A stretch of 64,000 nucleotides of DNA from Methanofervidicoccus sp. A16 (GCF_003351865.1 NZ_CP022242.1:1-64000); one strand, 5' to 3'; positions 43,444 to 52,691 are shown, counted from the first letter of the stretch. Translations and numbers: made by a program. Notes: generated by a model not told the origin, from the letters alone.

Positions 43444-44010
43444 ATGATGATGGAAGGAAATGTAGAGGTTGTAAAGATACCGAAAGAAAGGATTGGAGTA
43501 TTAATTGGGAAAGAGGGTGGAGTGAAGAAGAGAATTGAGAAGGAACTGGGAGTACAACTCAAAATTAACCAGGAGGGAGAGGTAACCATCTTTTCAACCA
43601 AGGATACTAAGGATCCACTGGCCCTGTGGAAGGGAAGGGATATTGTAAGGGCAATAGGAAGAGGTTTTAATCCAGAAAAGGCTTTAAAATTAGTTTCAGA
43701 TGATTACGTCCTCGAGATTATAGATATATCTGATTATGCAAATACTCCCAATGCCCTAAGGAGGCTTAAAGGTAGAATTATAGGCAGTGGTGGAAAGTCT
43801 AGAAGGTATATCGAGGATCTGACAGAGACCTATGTATCAGTTTATGGGAAGACTGTGGCGATATTAGGAGAGTACGAACCTGTTCAGGTAGCCAAAGAGG
43901 CTGTATATATGATCCTAAGAGGTTCTTCCCATTCAAAAATGTACAAATTCCTAGAGAGCCATAGGAGGGAGATAAAGAGAAGAAGCATGGAACTCTGGAA
44001 AAAGGATTAA
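43444..44010 (+). CDS. KH-domain RNA-binding protein, archaeal Pno1/Dim2
   Basis: A two-KH-domain protein of 188 residues, the archaeal counterpart of Pno1/Dim2, which helps small-subunit rRNA maturation and 3'-end recognition. The first KH loop is IGVLIGKEGGVKKRI (about 17-31) and the second GRIIGSGGKSRRYIE (about 110-124). Between them is the family stretch GRDIVRAIGRGFNPEKAL. The neighbouring rlmE on the other strand, also an rRNA factor, ends 76 bases away. Confidence 0.92.
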   Translation: MMMEGNVEVVKIPKERIGVLIGKEGGVKKRIEKELGVQLKINQEGEVTIFSTKDTKDPLALWKGRDIVRAIGRGFNPEKALKLVSDDYVLEIIDISDYANTPNALRRLKGRIIGSGGKSRRYIEDLTETYVSVYGKTVAILGEYEPVQVAKEAVYMILRGSSHSKMYKFLESHRREIKRRSMELWKKD

Positions 44011-44085
44011 GCGGTTATTACAGTTTAGTAGTGAAGTTCCCTATATTTTTAATTTATATTACTGGAAAAAAGAATTATAGTATAG

Positions 44086-44892
44086 TTATGATGGATTGCT
44101 CTTTCTCATCTCCTTTATCTTCTTTATCAAGGATCCCTTTCCACCCTCCAACGTAAGTTTTACACCCTTTCTTTTACATCCATCTTCTTCCTTCTTCTCC
44201 TCTCCATCGTTATTACAAAGTGGACATTCTTTAACTAAGGTCAATATAGGAGAATCTACATTCATGTCGAAGGTCTTTCCTAGGAATCTCTTACCAATCA
44301 CGTACACCTCTGCACTACTGCCCCTTGATGCCTTAGGCTTACTGATATAGACCTTTTTAAAGTAATTCCTAACAAGATCCACGTAATCGTTAAATAAACT
44401 ACCCTGAAATACCTTAACTAGGAAGTTGCCACCCTCCTTTAAAAGTTTAGTAGCCACTATAAGAGCCACTGTGGTAAGTTCTACAGATCTACTGTGATCC
44501 ACATCCCAGACTCCAGTTATATTTGGAGAGGCATCTGATACCACAACATCCGCCTTGGAGGGCAGATAGGAGAGTATTTTCTCTAAGGTTTCCCTCTTAG
44601 TCATATCTCCCTTAATGGTAATTACATTCTCATAGCCTAGAGGTTTAACACTCTGGAGATCTACACCTACAACAAATCCCTTCTCTCCTACTATAGATCT
44701 TACAGCCTGTAGCCATCCTCCTGGAGCACATCCTAGATCTACAACAACATTTCCCTCCTTTATAATCCTGAATTTCTCATTTAACTGCATTAGTTTATAT
44801 ACAGCCCTGGAACGGTAGTTGTTTTTCTTCGCAAGGTTATAGTATAGATCTTTCTTTCTTTGAAGTAGCCATCTTTTATCCTTTCTTCCCAT
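44086..44892 (-). CDS. rlmE: 23S rRNA (uridine-2'-O)-methyltransferase RlmE
   Basis: An FtsJ-type enzyme that methylates the ribose of a uridine in the A loop of 23S rRNA. The N-terminal [21 protein letters not shown], the SAM loop [13 protein letters not shown] (about 49-61), the catalytic Lys/Asp stretch with [18 protein letters not shown], and [11 protein letters not shown] are all present. After the core (to about 205) comes a variable tail with CPLCNN and a lysine-rich end, where other archaeal homologues carry a TRAM domain. It starts 18 bases after the Sua5 stop and forms an operon with it. Confidence 0.94.
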   Translation of the reverse strand: MGRKDKRWLLQRKKDLYYNLAKKNNYRSRAVYKLMQLNEKFRIIKEGNVVVDLGCAPGGWLQAVRSIVGEKGFVVGVDLQSVKPLGYENVITIKGDMTKRETLEKILSYLPSKADVVVSDASPNITGVWDVDHSRSVELTTVALIVATKLLKEGGNFLVKVFQGSLFNDYVDLVRNYFKKVYISKPKASRGSSAEVYVIGKRFLGKTFDMNVDSPILTLVKECPLCNNDGEEKKEEDGCKRKGVKLTLEGGKGSLIKKIKEMRKSNPS

Positions 44893-44910
44893 AGTATTAC
44901 CTCCTTATTT

Positions 44911-45531
44911 TTATTCCTCCTTTACAACCCTCTCTATCTCCCTAAAATCCACTGCACCCTCCCTTATAAGTTCCACCTTACCATCAACAACTTTGATCAC
45001 AGTGGAGGGCTTCCTATAGGGACATGCCCCTGTATCTATTATTAAATCCACCCTCTCCCTTATTCTATCATCTATCTCCCCAACAGATGTAGGTGGCTTC
45101 TCTCCACTTATATTTGCACTTGTGGCAGTTAGTGGTACTATAGAGAGTTCCCTTATTATATCGCTCTTTGGCACCCTTATACCGATGTATTCCTTTGATA
45201 GAGTATCGGGAATAGTATCCTTCTTCTTCAATACTATCGTTAGAGGACCAGGGAGGAACCTCTCTACAATCTTCCTACTTACATCATCTAGGTAGGCATA
45301 CCTTTCAATATCTTTGATGTCCCTCAAAAAGATAGACACAGGTTTGCCCCTCTCCCTCTCCTTTATACTATACACTCTCTCAAGGGCAGACTCATCTAAG
45401 GCATTTGCACATAAACCGTATAGTGTGTCTGTTCCACAGACGAATACCTTGCCCTCTAGTATAATCTTTTTAATATAGTCGAAGTGCTTTTTTAACTCAT
45501 CGAGTGTTTTTATTTTTAGTATTTTTACCAT
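44911..45531 (-). CDS. Threonylcarbamoyl-AMP synthase (Sua5/YrdC family)
   Basis: Makes threonylcarbamoyl-AMP from threonine, bicarbonate and ATP for the t6A base at tRNA position 37. The YrdC core is complete: VFVCGTDTLYGLCANA, KERERGKPVSIF, PLTIVLKK, GIRVPKSDIIRELS and TATSANISGEKPPT. At 206 residues it lacks the extra C-terminal Sua5 domain, so it is the short form. AGGTGA places the ATG. It is first in an operon with rlmE. Confidence 0.94.
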   Translation of the reverse strand: MVKILKIKTLDELKKHFDYIKKIILEGKVFVCGTDTLYGLCANALDESALERVYSIKERERGKPVSIFLRDIKDIERYAYLDDVSRKIVERFLPGPLTIVLKKKDTIPDTLSKEYIGIRVPKSDIIRELSIVPLTATSANISGEKPPTSVGEIDDRIRERVDLIIDTGACPYRKPSTVIKVVDGKVELIREGAVDFREIERVVKEE

Positions 45532-45729
45532 TTTTTCACCTTATTTTAATCTTAATTGTAATAATAATTAGAATAAAAATAATTAAGAGATAAAAACTAT
45601 TAAAAAAAGATTATCAGAGATCACCTTAGTTCTTTAGTATCTAGTATATGCCGGGAGATATGAACTTATTTTACTTTTATTTAGTTTCATTATTTTATGA
45701 TTTTAATTATTCTTATTATTATAATATTT

Positions 45730-45990
45730 ACCCTACTTCCCATCAAAAAATCCTGATAAAAATAATAGTAATTATAATAAAAGTAATAAATATAATAAAA
45801 GAATAAGAGATAAATAGTCTCTCCTGGGATACTCTAAGACGCTATAGAAGTGGAGCAGATTCTTTCTAATAGATTGTTATTATTAATTTTTATAAGGTAT
45901 TAAATATTATAAGATATAAATTTTAATATTTTCCCAGTCTTTTTTATTATTTTTTATTATTTAAATCATTACTTTGATGGGAATTAAGGT
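45730..45990 (+). repeat. Type A repeat element
   Basis: A 261-bp copy with ends ACCCTACTTCCCATCAAA and TTTGATGGGAATTAAGGT, and the conserved core (GCTATAGAAGTGGAGCAGAT near 45840). No exact target duplication is visible at its two ends. It joins directly to a type C-like fragment on the right, so the left end of that element may have been lost when this copy inserted. Confidence 0.8.
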
Positions 45991-46122
45991 TATTCACTTC
46001 TTTTTTATTTCTATCCCTTCAGAATTATTTTATTGTTATTATTTTTTCCTAATTTTAATTATTTTTATAGTGATTATTATTTTTATTATTCTTCTAATTA
46101 ACAATTTTAATGGGAAGTGGGT
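45991..46122 (+). repeat. Right part of a type C-like repeat
   Basis: The T-rich interior and right end TTTTAATGGGAAGTGGGT match the right half of the type C element at 24190-24372 (shared run ATTATTCTTCTAA). A matching left end is not seen, so this is a fragment next to the type A copy. Confidence 0.55.
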
Positions 46123-46253
46123 TTATTATATTATTTTTTTATTGAAAGTTTTCTATACTGTTTTTCAGTATAAATTAATTTTATTTTATGACTATAAATG
46201 AAAAATTTCGAATATATACCTCCTAGTGTTTAATACGTTTTAAGAGTTATTTC

Positions 46254-47477
46254 TTATGTTCTGTAATTTTTAATAAGGGTGTTATCTTTATTATACCCCT
46301 GACATACATCATTAAGGGGACAATCTTCACATTTTGGCTCATCATGGTTATAACAGTATTTAGTACCTATGTACATCAGTCCGTCATCGAAGTCTCCCAC
46401 AGAGAAGTCATATCCATCTTTATTCAGTTTATAAATAAGGAGATTTGGCACTCTTTGTATCTCCATAGATCGAGGTTTCCCCATTTTCAAATATTCTCGA
46501 ACTACAACCAAGTAATCATGGAAAAACTCTGAATCAGTTGAGATTCCCTTTACCTTTTTACCACGGATATTAGTTACCCGAATATAATTAACTCCACCTT
46601 TGCCCTTCCCCTTCTGAATTACATTCCACTTTTCATAATCCTTCAAAGTGGCTAACTCCAAAAGAAAACCTGTTCTAAAGAGGACTCGCCCTGCATTACT
46701 ATCTAAAGGTACCTCGTATGAGATACCTGTCCACCCCTTATCATCCTTTCTATGTTTCACAAGTCCAAAAGTACTTACGTATAACTTAGCAAATAGATGG
46801 CAACCTTTATAACCAATTGCACTACCGAGGCCGTATCTCTCGTTATCTTTTAGTTGTTGGGACATAATTTCAGCAGAGGAATGGGATTCTAGATGATCAA
46901 CTAATACCTGTGGAGAACTTTCACACTTTGAATTCAAATCCTTCTCTAACAGTAAGAACATAGCTAAAGGTACTCCCCATCTATGTATAGCATAGTCCAA
47001 TACCTGTTTAGTGGATACTATACCACGCATAGACTGGGTAAAAAATAGATTGTACTTACTAGGTGATGATTTATTTTCCAAGGCCCATTTTTCTGCCCGA
47101 ATCTCTTTAATAGAGTTATGTTTAGATATCATCTCATCTATAGAGATATTTAATTCGTTGAAAAAATCTGTAGGTCTATGAAATATTCTTATTTCTTTTC
47201 GATAAAGGGATGTAGTTACCTCCTTAAGTAGTTCCCTAACTCCAACTATATCAGGTCCCTGATCCAGTACAACATTTACCAACAAATACCTAGTTAAAAT
47301 CTCTCGTCTTGTAAATTTACCGTCGTACTCATCTAACTCATCGTATTTTAAATTCCCCTCCCTGTCAAAGTAGTGTTTAAAGGGTTCCACTTCATAAACA
47401 GGTGGTGTTTCCCTTTTTTCCCTTCCAATCTCAACTAATCTCTTTGTAATATCTAAAAGAAAATCCCAATTAACCAT
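46254..47477 (-). CDS. Putative restriction-like partner of a DNA methyltransferase, with C-terminal Fe-S cysteine motif
   Basis: I do not recognise the 407-residue family with certainty. Its place, overlapping the methyltransferase gene by eight bases, and its AT-rich codon use make a restriction endonuclease or linked repair enzyme likely. The C-terminus has Cys375-x7-Cys383-x2-Cys386-x5-Cys392, close to the C-x6-C-x2-C-x5-C cluster of endonuclease III-type glycosylases. No helix-hairpin-helix or PD-(D/E)xK motif is plain, although the N-terminal ILTRYLLVNVVLDQGPDIVGVRELL loosely resembles the start of such a glycosylase fold. The ATG after GGGAGGAT is preferred to an in-frame ATG eight codons upstream. 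Confidence 0.7.
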   Translation of the reverse strand: MVNWDFLLDITKRLVEIGREKRETPPVYEVEPFKHYFDREGNLKYDELDEYDGKFTRREILTRYLLVNVVLDQGPDIVGVRELLKEVTTSLYRKEIRIFHRPTDFFNELNISIDEMISKHNSIKEIRAEKWALENKSSPSKYNLFFTQSMRGIVSTKQVLDYAIHRWGVPLAMFLLLEKDLNSKCESSPQVLVDHLESHSSAEIMSQQLKDNERYGLGSAIGYKGCHLFAKLYVSTFGLVKHRKDDKGWTGISYEVPLDSNAGRVLFRTGFLLELATLKDYEKWNVIQKGKGKGGVNYIRVTNIRGKKVKGISTDSEFFHDYLVVVREYLKMGKPRSMEIQRVPNLLIYKLNKDGYDFSVGDFDDGLMYIGTKYCYNHDEPKCEDCPLNDVCQGYNKDNTLIKNYRT

Positions 47478-48234
47478 CTCTATCCTCCCGTCCTTCACCA
47501 TTTATCCATTTAAATAGATTTATCTGGACATTGGATAGTCTTTTTTTGGCAAATTCGTAGTACTCCGGTACTATCTCAAATCCAATGTAGTGTCTTCCCA
47601 ACATTTTAGATACCACTGCCACAGTACCTGAACCTAGGAAGGGATCTAAAACTATATCTCCCTCATCACTACTGAACAGAATTATCTTTTTTACAAGTTC
47701 TATCGGTAGTTTTGTAGGTGTTTTTATCTTTCCAGTCCAGTACTCCCTGTTGATGATCCATACATCCTCTGGATAATGCTCGATTTTATTGAATTTGTAT
47801 CTTTTCTCATCTTTAACTACAAAAAGTATATGGTAATGACTTGTTACGTATTTTCTCTTTGTAAATACTCCAAATTGATACTTCCATATAATATGATTTA
47901 TTGTTATAAAACCTACATCATCCAATGCATTTAGAACATCTTTTAAATTAGTCCATCCAGAGAAAACATACATACTTCCACTTCTCTTCAAAACACGGTA
48001 CGCCTCCTCCATCCAAGTTCGTGTAAATTCGTAGTATTTTTCCTTAGGGATCTCGTTATAACCCTCTAAGACATTTTCCTCACTTCTGTTGTAATTACTA
48101 CGTCTTGCTTTAAAATCAATGGCAAAAGGTGGATCAGTTACTATTAAATCTATGGAATCGGATGGCAGATCTTTCATTAACTTTAAGGCATCTCCACAGT
48201 ATATTTCATCAACTTTAAATTTTCCCAGTTTCAT
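47470..48234 (-). CDS. DNA methyltransferase, beta class (N4-cytosine or N6-adenine)
   Basis: A 254-residue SAM-dependent DNA modification enzyme. The catalytic motif DPPF (residues 34-37, TDPPFAID) comes first and the SAM-binding DPFLGSGT (197-204) comes near the C-terminus, the order of the beta class; the target-recognition region lies between. DPPF does not settle whether cytosine N4 or adenine N6 is modified. It overlaps its partner gene by eight bases, so translation is coupled. The pair sits among repeats, consistent with a mobile restriction-modification unit. The target sequence is unknown. Confidence 0.9.
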   Translation of the reverse strand: MKLGKFKVDEIYCGDALKLMKDLPSDSIDLIVTDPPFAIDFKARRSNYNRSEENVLEGYNEIPKEKYYEFTRTWMEEAYRVLKRSGSMYVFSGWTNLKDVLNALDDVGFITINHIIWKYQFGVFTKRKYVTSHYHILFVVKDEKRYKFNKIEHYPEDVWIINREYWTGKIKTPTKLPIELVKKIILFSSDEGDIVLDPFLGSGTVAVVSKMLGRHYIGFEIVPEYYEFAKKRLSNVQINLFKWINGEGREDRDG

Positions 48235-48306
48235 CCTATTACCTTAGTTTTTAAATCTTATAAAAATAATTATAATAATTAAAATAAGATAAAAATAATA
48301 AAAATT

Positions 48307-49074
48307 TTATTTCACAGTACAATACTCCAAAACCTTTGCACATTGACAGTTTTTTTCCCTACTAAGAGCGTGTTCTATAAAGTCCTCCACTATCCCTATT
48401 AACTTCTCCTCCACCTTTCTTATAACTTCAAAAACTTCATCCACTGTTAGTTTATCCTTAGATATCCCTGCAGCGTAGTTTGTCACTGTACAAAGTGAGG
48501 CGTAGCATAATCCCAACTCCTTTGCCAGTGCTACCTCAGGATAGCCTGTCATACCTACTACATCCCCAAGGGTCCTGTAGAATCTTATCTCAGATTTCGT
48601 CTCAAATCTTGGTCCCTCTGTACAGATATATACCCCTTCATTGTAGGGATAACCTCTCCTATCCAGTACATCCCTTAAAATGTTCATAACCTCTGGACAG
48701 TAAGGTTCTGAAAGATCTATATGAACTACCTTGCCATCCTCACCGTCGTAATATGTGGATATTCTATTTTTAGTAAACTCCATAAAGTCCTGAGGTATGA
48801 AAAACGTCCCAGGTTTAATATGCTCCTTTAAAGAGCCAACAGAGTTTATACTTAATATCCTCTCTACTCCTAACATCTTAAGTGCGTAGATATTTGCCCT
48901 GTAGTTAATCCTATGAGGTGGAATACTGTGGTTTAAACCATGCCTAAATAGGAGTACTACACTGTCTTCCCTATCTATCAACACCTTTACCTTCCCGTAC
49001 TTGGTGTTTATTACCTCTTCTTTACCCCTCCTTAGAACTGAAGATATCCCCGTCCCTCCTATTATTCCTATTAT
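48307..49074 (-). CDS. S-methyl-5'-thioinosine phosphorylase, start codon apparently ATA
   Basis: A purine nucleoside phosphorylase of the MTAP/MTIP family. In M. jannaschii the homologue splits methylthioinosine, made from methylthioadenosine by DadD. Landmarks are LLFRHGLNHSIPPHRINYRANIYAL, STYYDGED, CTEGPRFETKSEIRFYR and the GMTGYPEVALA motif. The family N-terminus IGIIGGTGISSVLRRGKEEV is encoded in frame upstream of the first usual start, a TTG at 48984, but between the in-frame TGA (49084-49086) and that motif there is no ATG, GTG or TTG. The codons are GGT GAT AGT ATA ATA GGA. ATA at 49074, three bases after GGTGAT, gives 255 residues, the normal family length. Confidence 0.85.
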   Translation of the reverse strand: MIGIIGGTGISSVLRRGKEEVINTKYGKVKVLIDREDSVVLLFRHGLNHSIPPHRINYRANIYALKMLGVERILSINSVGSLKEHIKPGTFFIPQDFMEFTKNRISTYYDGEDGKVVHIDLSEPYCPEVMNILRDVLDRRGYPYNEGVYICTEGPRFETKSEIRFYRTLGDVVGMTGYPEVALAKELGLCYASLCTVTNYAAGISKDKLTVDEVFEVIRKVEEKLIGIVEDFIEHALSREKNCQCAKVLEYCTVK

Positions 49075-49083
49075 ACTATCACC

Positions 49084-49509
49084 TCATTCTTCCTGTAGAG
49101 TTTTACAGTCTAAGAAAAATATATCCCCATCTTCCGAGACACTTACAATAAAAGGTTTTTTAACTATTCTTCTCTCTATATTATCTTTCATATTTCTATA
49201 TATGAGATCTACCAATTCCAAGGAGTTATACTTTACATGTATATTCAACTTATTACATTCTTCATATATCATTTTAGGAATTTGAAATACGTCAGTATTC
49301 TCTTTAACAGTCAGTCGTAAAGGAGCAATTATACTCTCATATATTTTTAAGGTATTTTTTGCCTTTTCGATATTTTCCCTTGCCCTCTTCTCTATCATAC
49401 ATATATTTGCCTTAGTGGTGTTCATTAAATTGGCTATCTCTTCTAAGGTCAAACCTTTTCTCCGTAGTTTAAGTACTTTTATCTGAGTATCTGTTAGAAA
49501 AGATTCCAT
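49084..49509 (-). CDS. Tfx-family DNA-binding regulator
   Basis: A 141-residue methanogen regulator like Tfx of Methanothermobacter, which binds near the molybdenum formylmethanofuran dehydrogenase operon. The N-terminal helix-turn-helix is LTDTQIKVLKLRRKGLTLEEIANLMNTTKANICMIEKRARENIEKAKNTL; the acidic C-terminal domain may sense a ligand. Its stop TGA is part of the ribosome binding site of the phosphorylase gene, so the two are translated together. What it controls here is unknown. Confidence 0.9.
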   Translation of the reverse strand: MESFLTDTQIKVLKLRRKGLTLEEIANLMNTTKANICMIEKRARENIEKAKNTLKIYESIIAPLRLTVKENTDVFQIPKMIYEECNKLNIHVKYNSLELVDLIYRNMKDNIERRIVKKPFIVSVSEDGDIFFLDCKTLQEE

Positions 49510-50046
49510 ATTTATCCCACTTATCGCTGGATATTGATATTAATTTTAATAATATTATAATAAATTGCCTCTCTAAAGTTGGTACTGTTTTAAGATGTTT
49601 TTAATAAATAATTTTAAATGAATATGTCCAAGATATTAGAGATAGTTTAATTTTGTTCCCATTAAAAGAGTTATTAAAAAAGATAATAAAATTAAAATTA
49701 TTATAAAGATTAAAAATTAATTTAGTAAAAAAGAACTTTAAAACTTTTGTGGGACAATCCTAAAAACAGGATAAGATGTGAGAATTTTCTCGTGATATTT
49801 AGGACATTAAGAGTTATAGTTGGAAAGAAATAGAAAATTTTTCTCTCCTTTTAATGTTTAGTGGTAGAGAATGGGAAATTATCCAGATTTATACAACTGA
49901 AATAAATATTTATTTGTAATTATTTTATAAATTAATTTTTATTAGATATTTTTTGAGAACTGAAAATTATAATTACGATTAATAAGATTACGTATCCCCC
50001 ATTCTTCTCAAAAAATTATTTTAGTAAGAGTATAGCGGTGATAACA
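49510..50046. other. Gap with possible small hairpins and a repeat relic
   Basis: About 540 bases. TTGTTCCCATTAAAAG near 49654 looks like a worn end of the repeat family. Between 49742 and 49870 the sequence is less AT-rich and contains two short inverted repeats, ATCCT...AGGAT (49758-49773) and GAGAATTTTCTC (49782-49793). This might be an untranslated RNA, but support is weak. Confidence 0.3.
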
Positions 50047-51339
50047 ATGGACATACTTATTAAAGACCTAGATTACGCTGTAGACACTAATTTAAACGTC
50101 TATAAAGATATAGATATACTTATCAGAAGAGATGAAGATGGTAGAAAGATAACATTACATAGAGGCAGGAACCTCCTAGAGAAATTCAACTTAAATGAAA
50201 AAGATCTAAAAATAATTAACGGAGATAAGAAATGTGCAATACCTGGATTAAGCAATAATCACACCCATATACCTATGACTCTCCTAAGGGGAATAGCAGA
50301 TGATATGATATTACAAAACTGGTTAAGGGAGAAGATATGGCCTAATGAGGCTAAACTAACAGGGGAGGATGTGTACTATGGGGCGCTACTTGGATGTTTA
50401 GAGATGTTAAGATTTGGTGTAACCTCATTTAACGATATGTACTTTTTTCCTGAGGAGATAGTTAGGGCTACTAAGGAGGTAGGTATAAAGGGATCTATAG
50501 GCTTTCCCATAATAGACTTTGGCACACCTCAATGTAAGGACTTGGATAAACTTCTAAGTAACTGTGAAAAATTTATAAGAGAATATATTGAAGAGAAGAA
50601 GATTAAACCAGTTGTAGCTCCTCACGCTCCTTACACATGTTCAAAGGATACATATATTCGGTGTAAAGAGATATCCCAGGAGTACAACGTCCCTATACAT
50701 ACCCATCTATCTGAAACAAGGTATGAAGTTGTAGAGATGGAGAATAAGATGGGAATGAGGCCTGTGGAGTACCTGGAGAGTATAGGGATTTTGGGAGACA
50801 ATCTTATAACTGCCCACTGTGTATGGGTTACAAAGGAGGAGGTAAAGAGACTTGGGAAGTATAAGGTAAAGGTAGTCCACTGTCCAGGGAGTAATATGAA
50901 ACTTGCCAGTGGAGGGGTTATGCCCCTTGTGGAGATGTTAAGAGAGGGTGTATCTCTATCCCTTGGGACAGATGGACCTGCTAGCAACAACAACTTAGAT
51001 ATGTTGGAGGAAATGAAGATCTGTGCACTACTCCATAAGGCACACAGATGGGATCCTAGAGTGGGGGATGTAGATACTGTCCTACGTATGGCATTTAACA
51101 GTGAATCTATAGGGTTTGAAAATAGAGATGTGGTGCTTTTAGATCTTACGAGTCCTCATCTTAGGCCTGTACATAATATAAAATCCAATATAGTATATTC
51201 TGCAAATGGGAATGACGTAGATACTGTAATTGTAGATGGAGAGGTGCTACTGGAGGATAAAAAATTCCTGAGAATGGACGATAAAGATCTAAGGGATATC
51301 TATAGTAAGGTAGATAAGATAGTAAAAAAGTTTGAATAA
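50047..51339 (+). CDS. dadD: 5'-deoxyadenosine deaminase DadD (MTA/SAH deaminase family)
   Basis: A metal-dependent amidohydrolase of 430 residues. In M. jannaschii DadD deaminates 5'-deoxyadenosine, S-adenosylhomocysteine and methylthioadenosine. Zinc ligands are in the HTH triplet (His72 and His74, NNHTHIPMTLLRG), in THLSETRYE, in ITAHCVWV and in the LGTDGPASNN aspartate motif. The ATG follows GGTGAT by four bases; an in-frame GTG overlaps the site. The methylthioinosine phosphorylase that would use its product is 1 kb away in the opposite direction. Confidence 0.93.
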   Translation: MDILIKDLDYAVDTNLNVYKDIDILIRRDEDGRKITLHRGRNLLEKFNLNEKDLKIINGDKKCAIPGLSNNHTHIPMTLLRGIADDMILQNWLREKIWPNEAKLTGEDVYYGALLGCLEMLRFGVTSFNDMYFFPEEIVRATKEVGIKGSIGFPIIDFGTPQCKDLDKLLSNCEKFIREYIEEKKIKPVVAPHAPYTCSKDTYIRCKEISQEYNVPIHTHLSETRYEVVEMENKMGMRPVEYLESIGILGDNLITAHCVWVTKEEVKRLGKYKVKVVHCPGSNMKLASGGVMPLVEMLREGVSLSLGTDGPASNNNLDMLEEMKICALLHKAHRWDPRVGDVDTVLRMAFNSESIGFENRDVVLLDLTSPHLRPVHNIKSNIVYSANGNDVDTVIVDGEVLLEDKKFLRMDDKDLRDIYSKVDKIVKKFE

Positions 51340-51984
51340 AACTCTGGTTTTATTAAAATTTATTAAAAAAGGAGAAAAAGATTTAACAAAAATTATTTAT
51401 TACTAGACAACACCATTGAGAACCTTAATAAGGAATATAATATAATAAGAATAAAACCTAATAAAGAAATTAATACAGGTAAAAAAAACAAAATCTATTT
51501 TCACCTCTTCAACTATCCTTAGAACAACAGAAAATGTGTAGAATTTTATTAATTCTTCTTAAGAAATTTACTTTTTTTATTTTTTATTATATTTTTATAA
51601 ATTTTAAAATTATTATATTCATGGCTACAGTAAAGAGTTAATACGGTAAAAAAGTAAAATCTCACCGTTATACCTTTTGAAGATCCCACATTTAAAAAAA
51701 CAGAGAGATAGATTTATATGTTAAATTATACTTCATTTTTAGTCAGTTGTTCTCTTTAATTTATTTTTGATTTACAACAGGCTTATGAAAATAAAGAATA
51801 ATATACAGAAATCATACAGTCCATAAAAATATTTTAATATTAATATCCTATTAAGTTTTTCATCAACACATCCCTTCTAAGGTTAAATTAAAATAATAAA
51901 AATTTAATCTTTTGTAATAATCAACTTTTTATAATCTTATATAAAAGTTAAAAACATTAATAGGGATTAAACGGTGAAAATTAA
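51340..51984. other. AT-rich gap, nothing recognised
   Basis: About 645 bases between dadD and the PHP-domain gene. I see no credible small gene, no repeat ends and no strong structure. A TATA-like TTTTATAATC about 60 bases before the PHP gene may be its promoter. Confidence 0.4.
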
Positions 51985-52680
51985 ATGAAAGTAGATATGC
52001 ATGTCCACACTATAAACTCCAGTTGTTCCCTGAATCCCATAAGATTGCTGAAGAAGTTATGCTCAAAGATGGGAATACTCCCTATGATATGTGATCACAA
52101 CAAACTTACAAAAACAGATTTTGGAATACCTGGAGAGGAGATATCTACAGATAGAGGTGAATTTATAGGCCTATTTTTAAATGAAACTGTAAAAGACAGA
52201 GATATCTTTGAGGCCATGGATAAGGTAAAGGAGCAGGGAGGGTTGATATATCTGCCCCATCCATTTGATGAAAAGAGGGTTAGGTCCCTCTGTAGATACA
52301 ACATACTTAACGATAAAGATTTTAAAAAAAGGGTAGATATTGTAGAGGTCTTTAACAGCAGATGTGAAGACAACAGGCCTAACGAACTGGCCTACGAATA
52401 CGCCAAAATAAACAACATGCTCATGGGTGTAGGAAGTGATTCCCATTTTCCCTGGGAATTGGGCAACGCATATCTAATAGTTGAAGAATTTGACAGGGAT
52501 AACCCCAAGGAGTTTTTAAAGGTACTTAAGAAAAACAACAAGAATGGTTTTAAGTATTATGGGAAGTTAGGGAGTCCTGTAAATATGTTATGTAGCAAAC
52601 TTTCCAAGAGAATAAACAAATCAGGCTCTCTGAGGATCCCAAAGTTGAAGTTTAACAAGGATATGATAAGATACCTGTAA
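51985..52680 (+). CDS. PHP-domain metal-dependent phosphoesterase
   Basis: A 231-residue PHP-fold protein. Metal ligands are visible in [14 protein letters not shown] at the N-terminus, ICDHNKL near residue 36, LPHPFD near 94, EVFNSR near 121 and [12 protein letters not shown] near 148. Such proteins hydrolyse phosphodiesters or phosphomonoesters; the substrate is unknown. The stop is 11 bases before the aspS ATG, whose GGAGG site lies between, so the two genes form an operon. Confidence 0.85.
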   Translation: MKVDMHVHTINSSCSLNPIRLLKKLCSKMGILPMICDHNKLTKTDFGIPGEEISTDRGEFIGLFLNETVKDRDIFEAMDKVKEQGGLIYLPHPFDEKRVRSLCRYNILNDKDFKKRVDIVEVFNSRCEDNRPNELAYEYAKINNMLMGVGSDSHFPWELGNAYLIVEEFDRDNPKEFLKVLKKNNKNGFKYYGKLGSPVNMLCSKLSKRINKSGSLRIPKLKFNKDMIRYL

Positions 52681-52691
52681 GGAGGAATAAC

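Noticed and set aside
45974-46201. A 75-codon hydrophobic frame between the Sua5 gene and the restriction-like gene
   Set aside because: It runs through the repeat element ends and the T-rich type C interior, so it is repeat sequence and not a gene.
46254-47477. Naming the methyltransferase partner as endonuclease III or MutY
   Set aside because: The protein is about twice as long, the cysteine spacing differs by one, and no helix-hairpin-helix with catalytic Lys/Asp is visible. I kept it as an unassigned partner protein.
49074-49509. The Tfx and phosphorylase genes are in the same frame, separated by a single TGA, which could be a selenocysteine readthrough
   Set aside because: A GAGGTGAT binding site lies right at the TGA, both proteins are complete families on their own, and no selenocysteine protein of this kind is known. 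Non-canonical initiation explains the layout better, although I cannot fully exclude readthrough.
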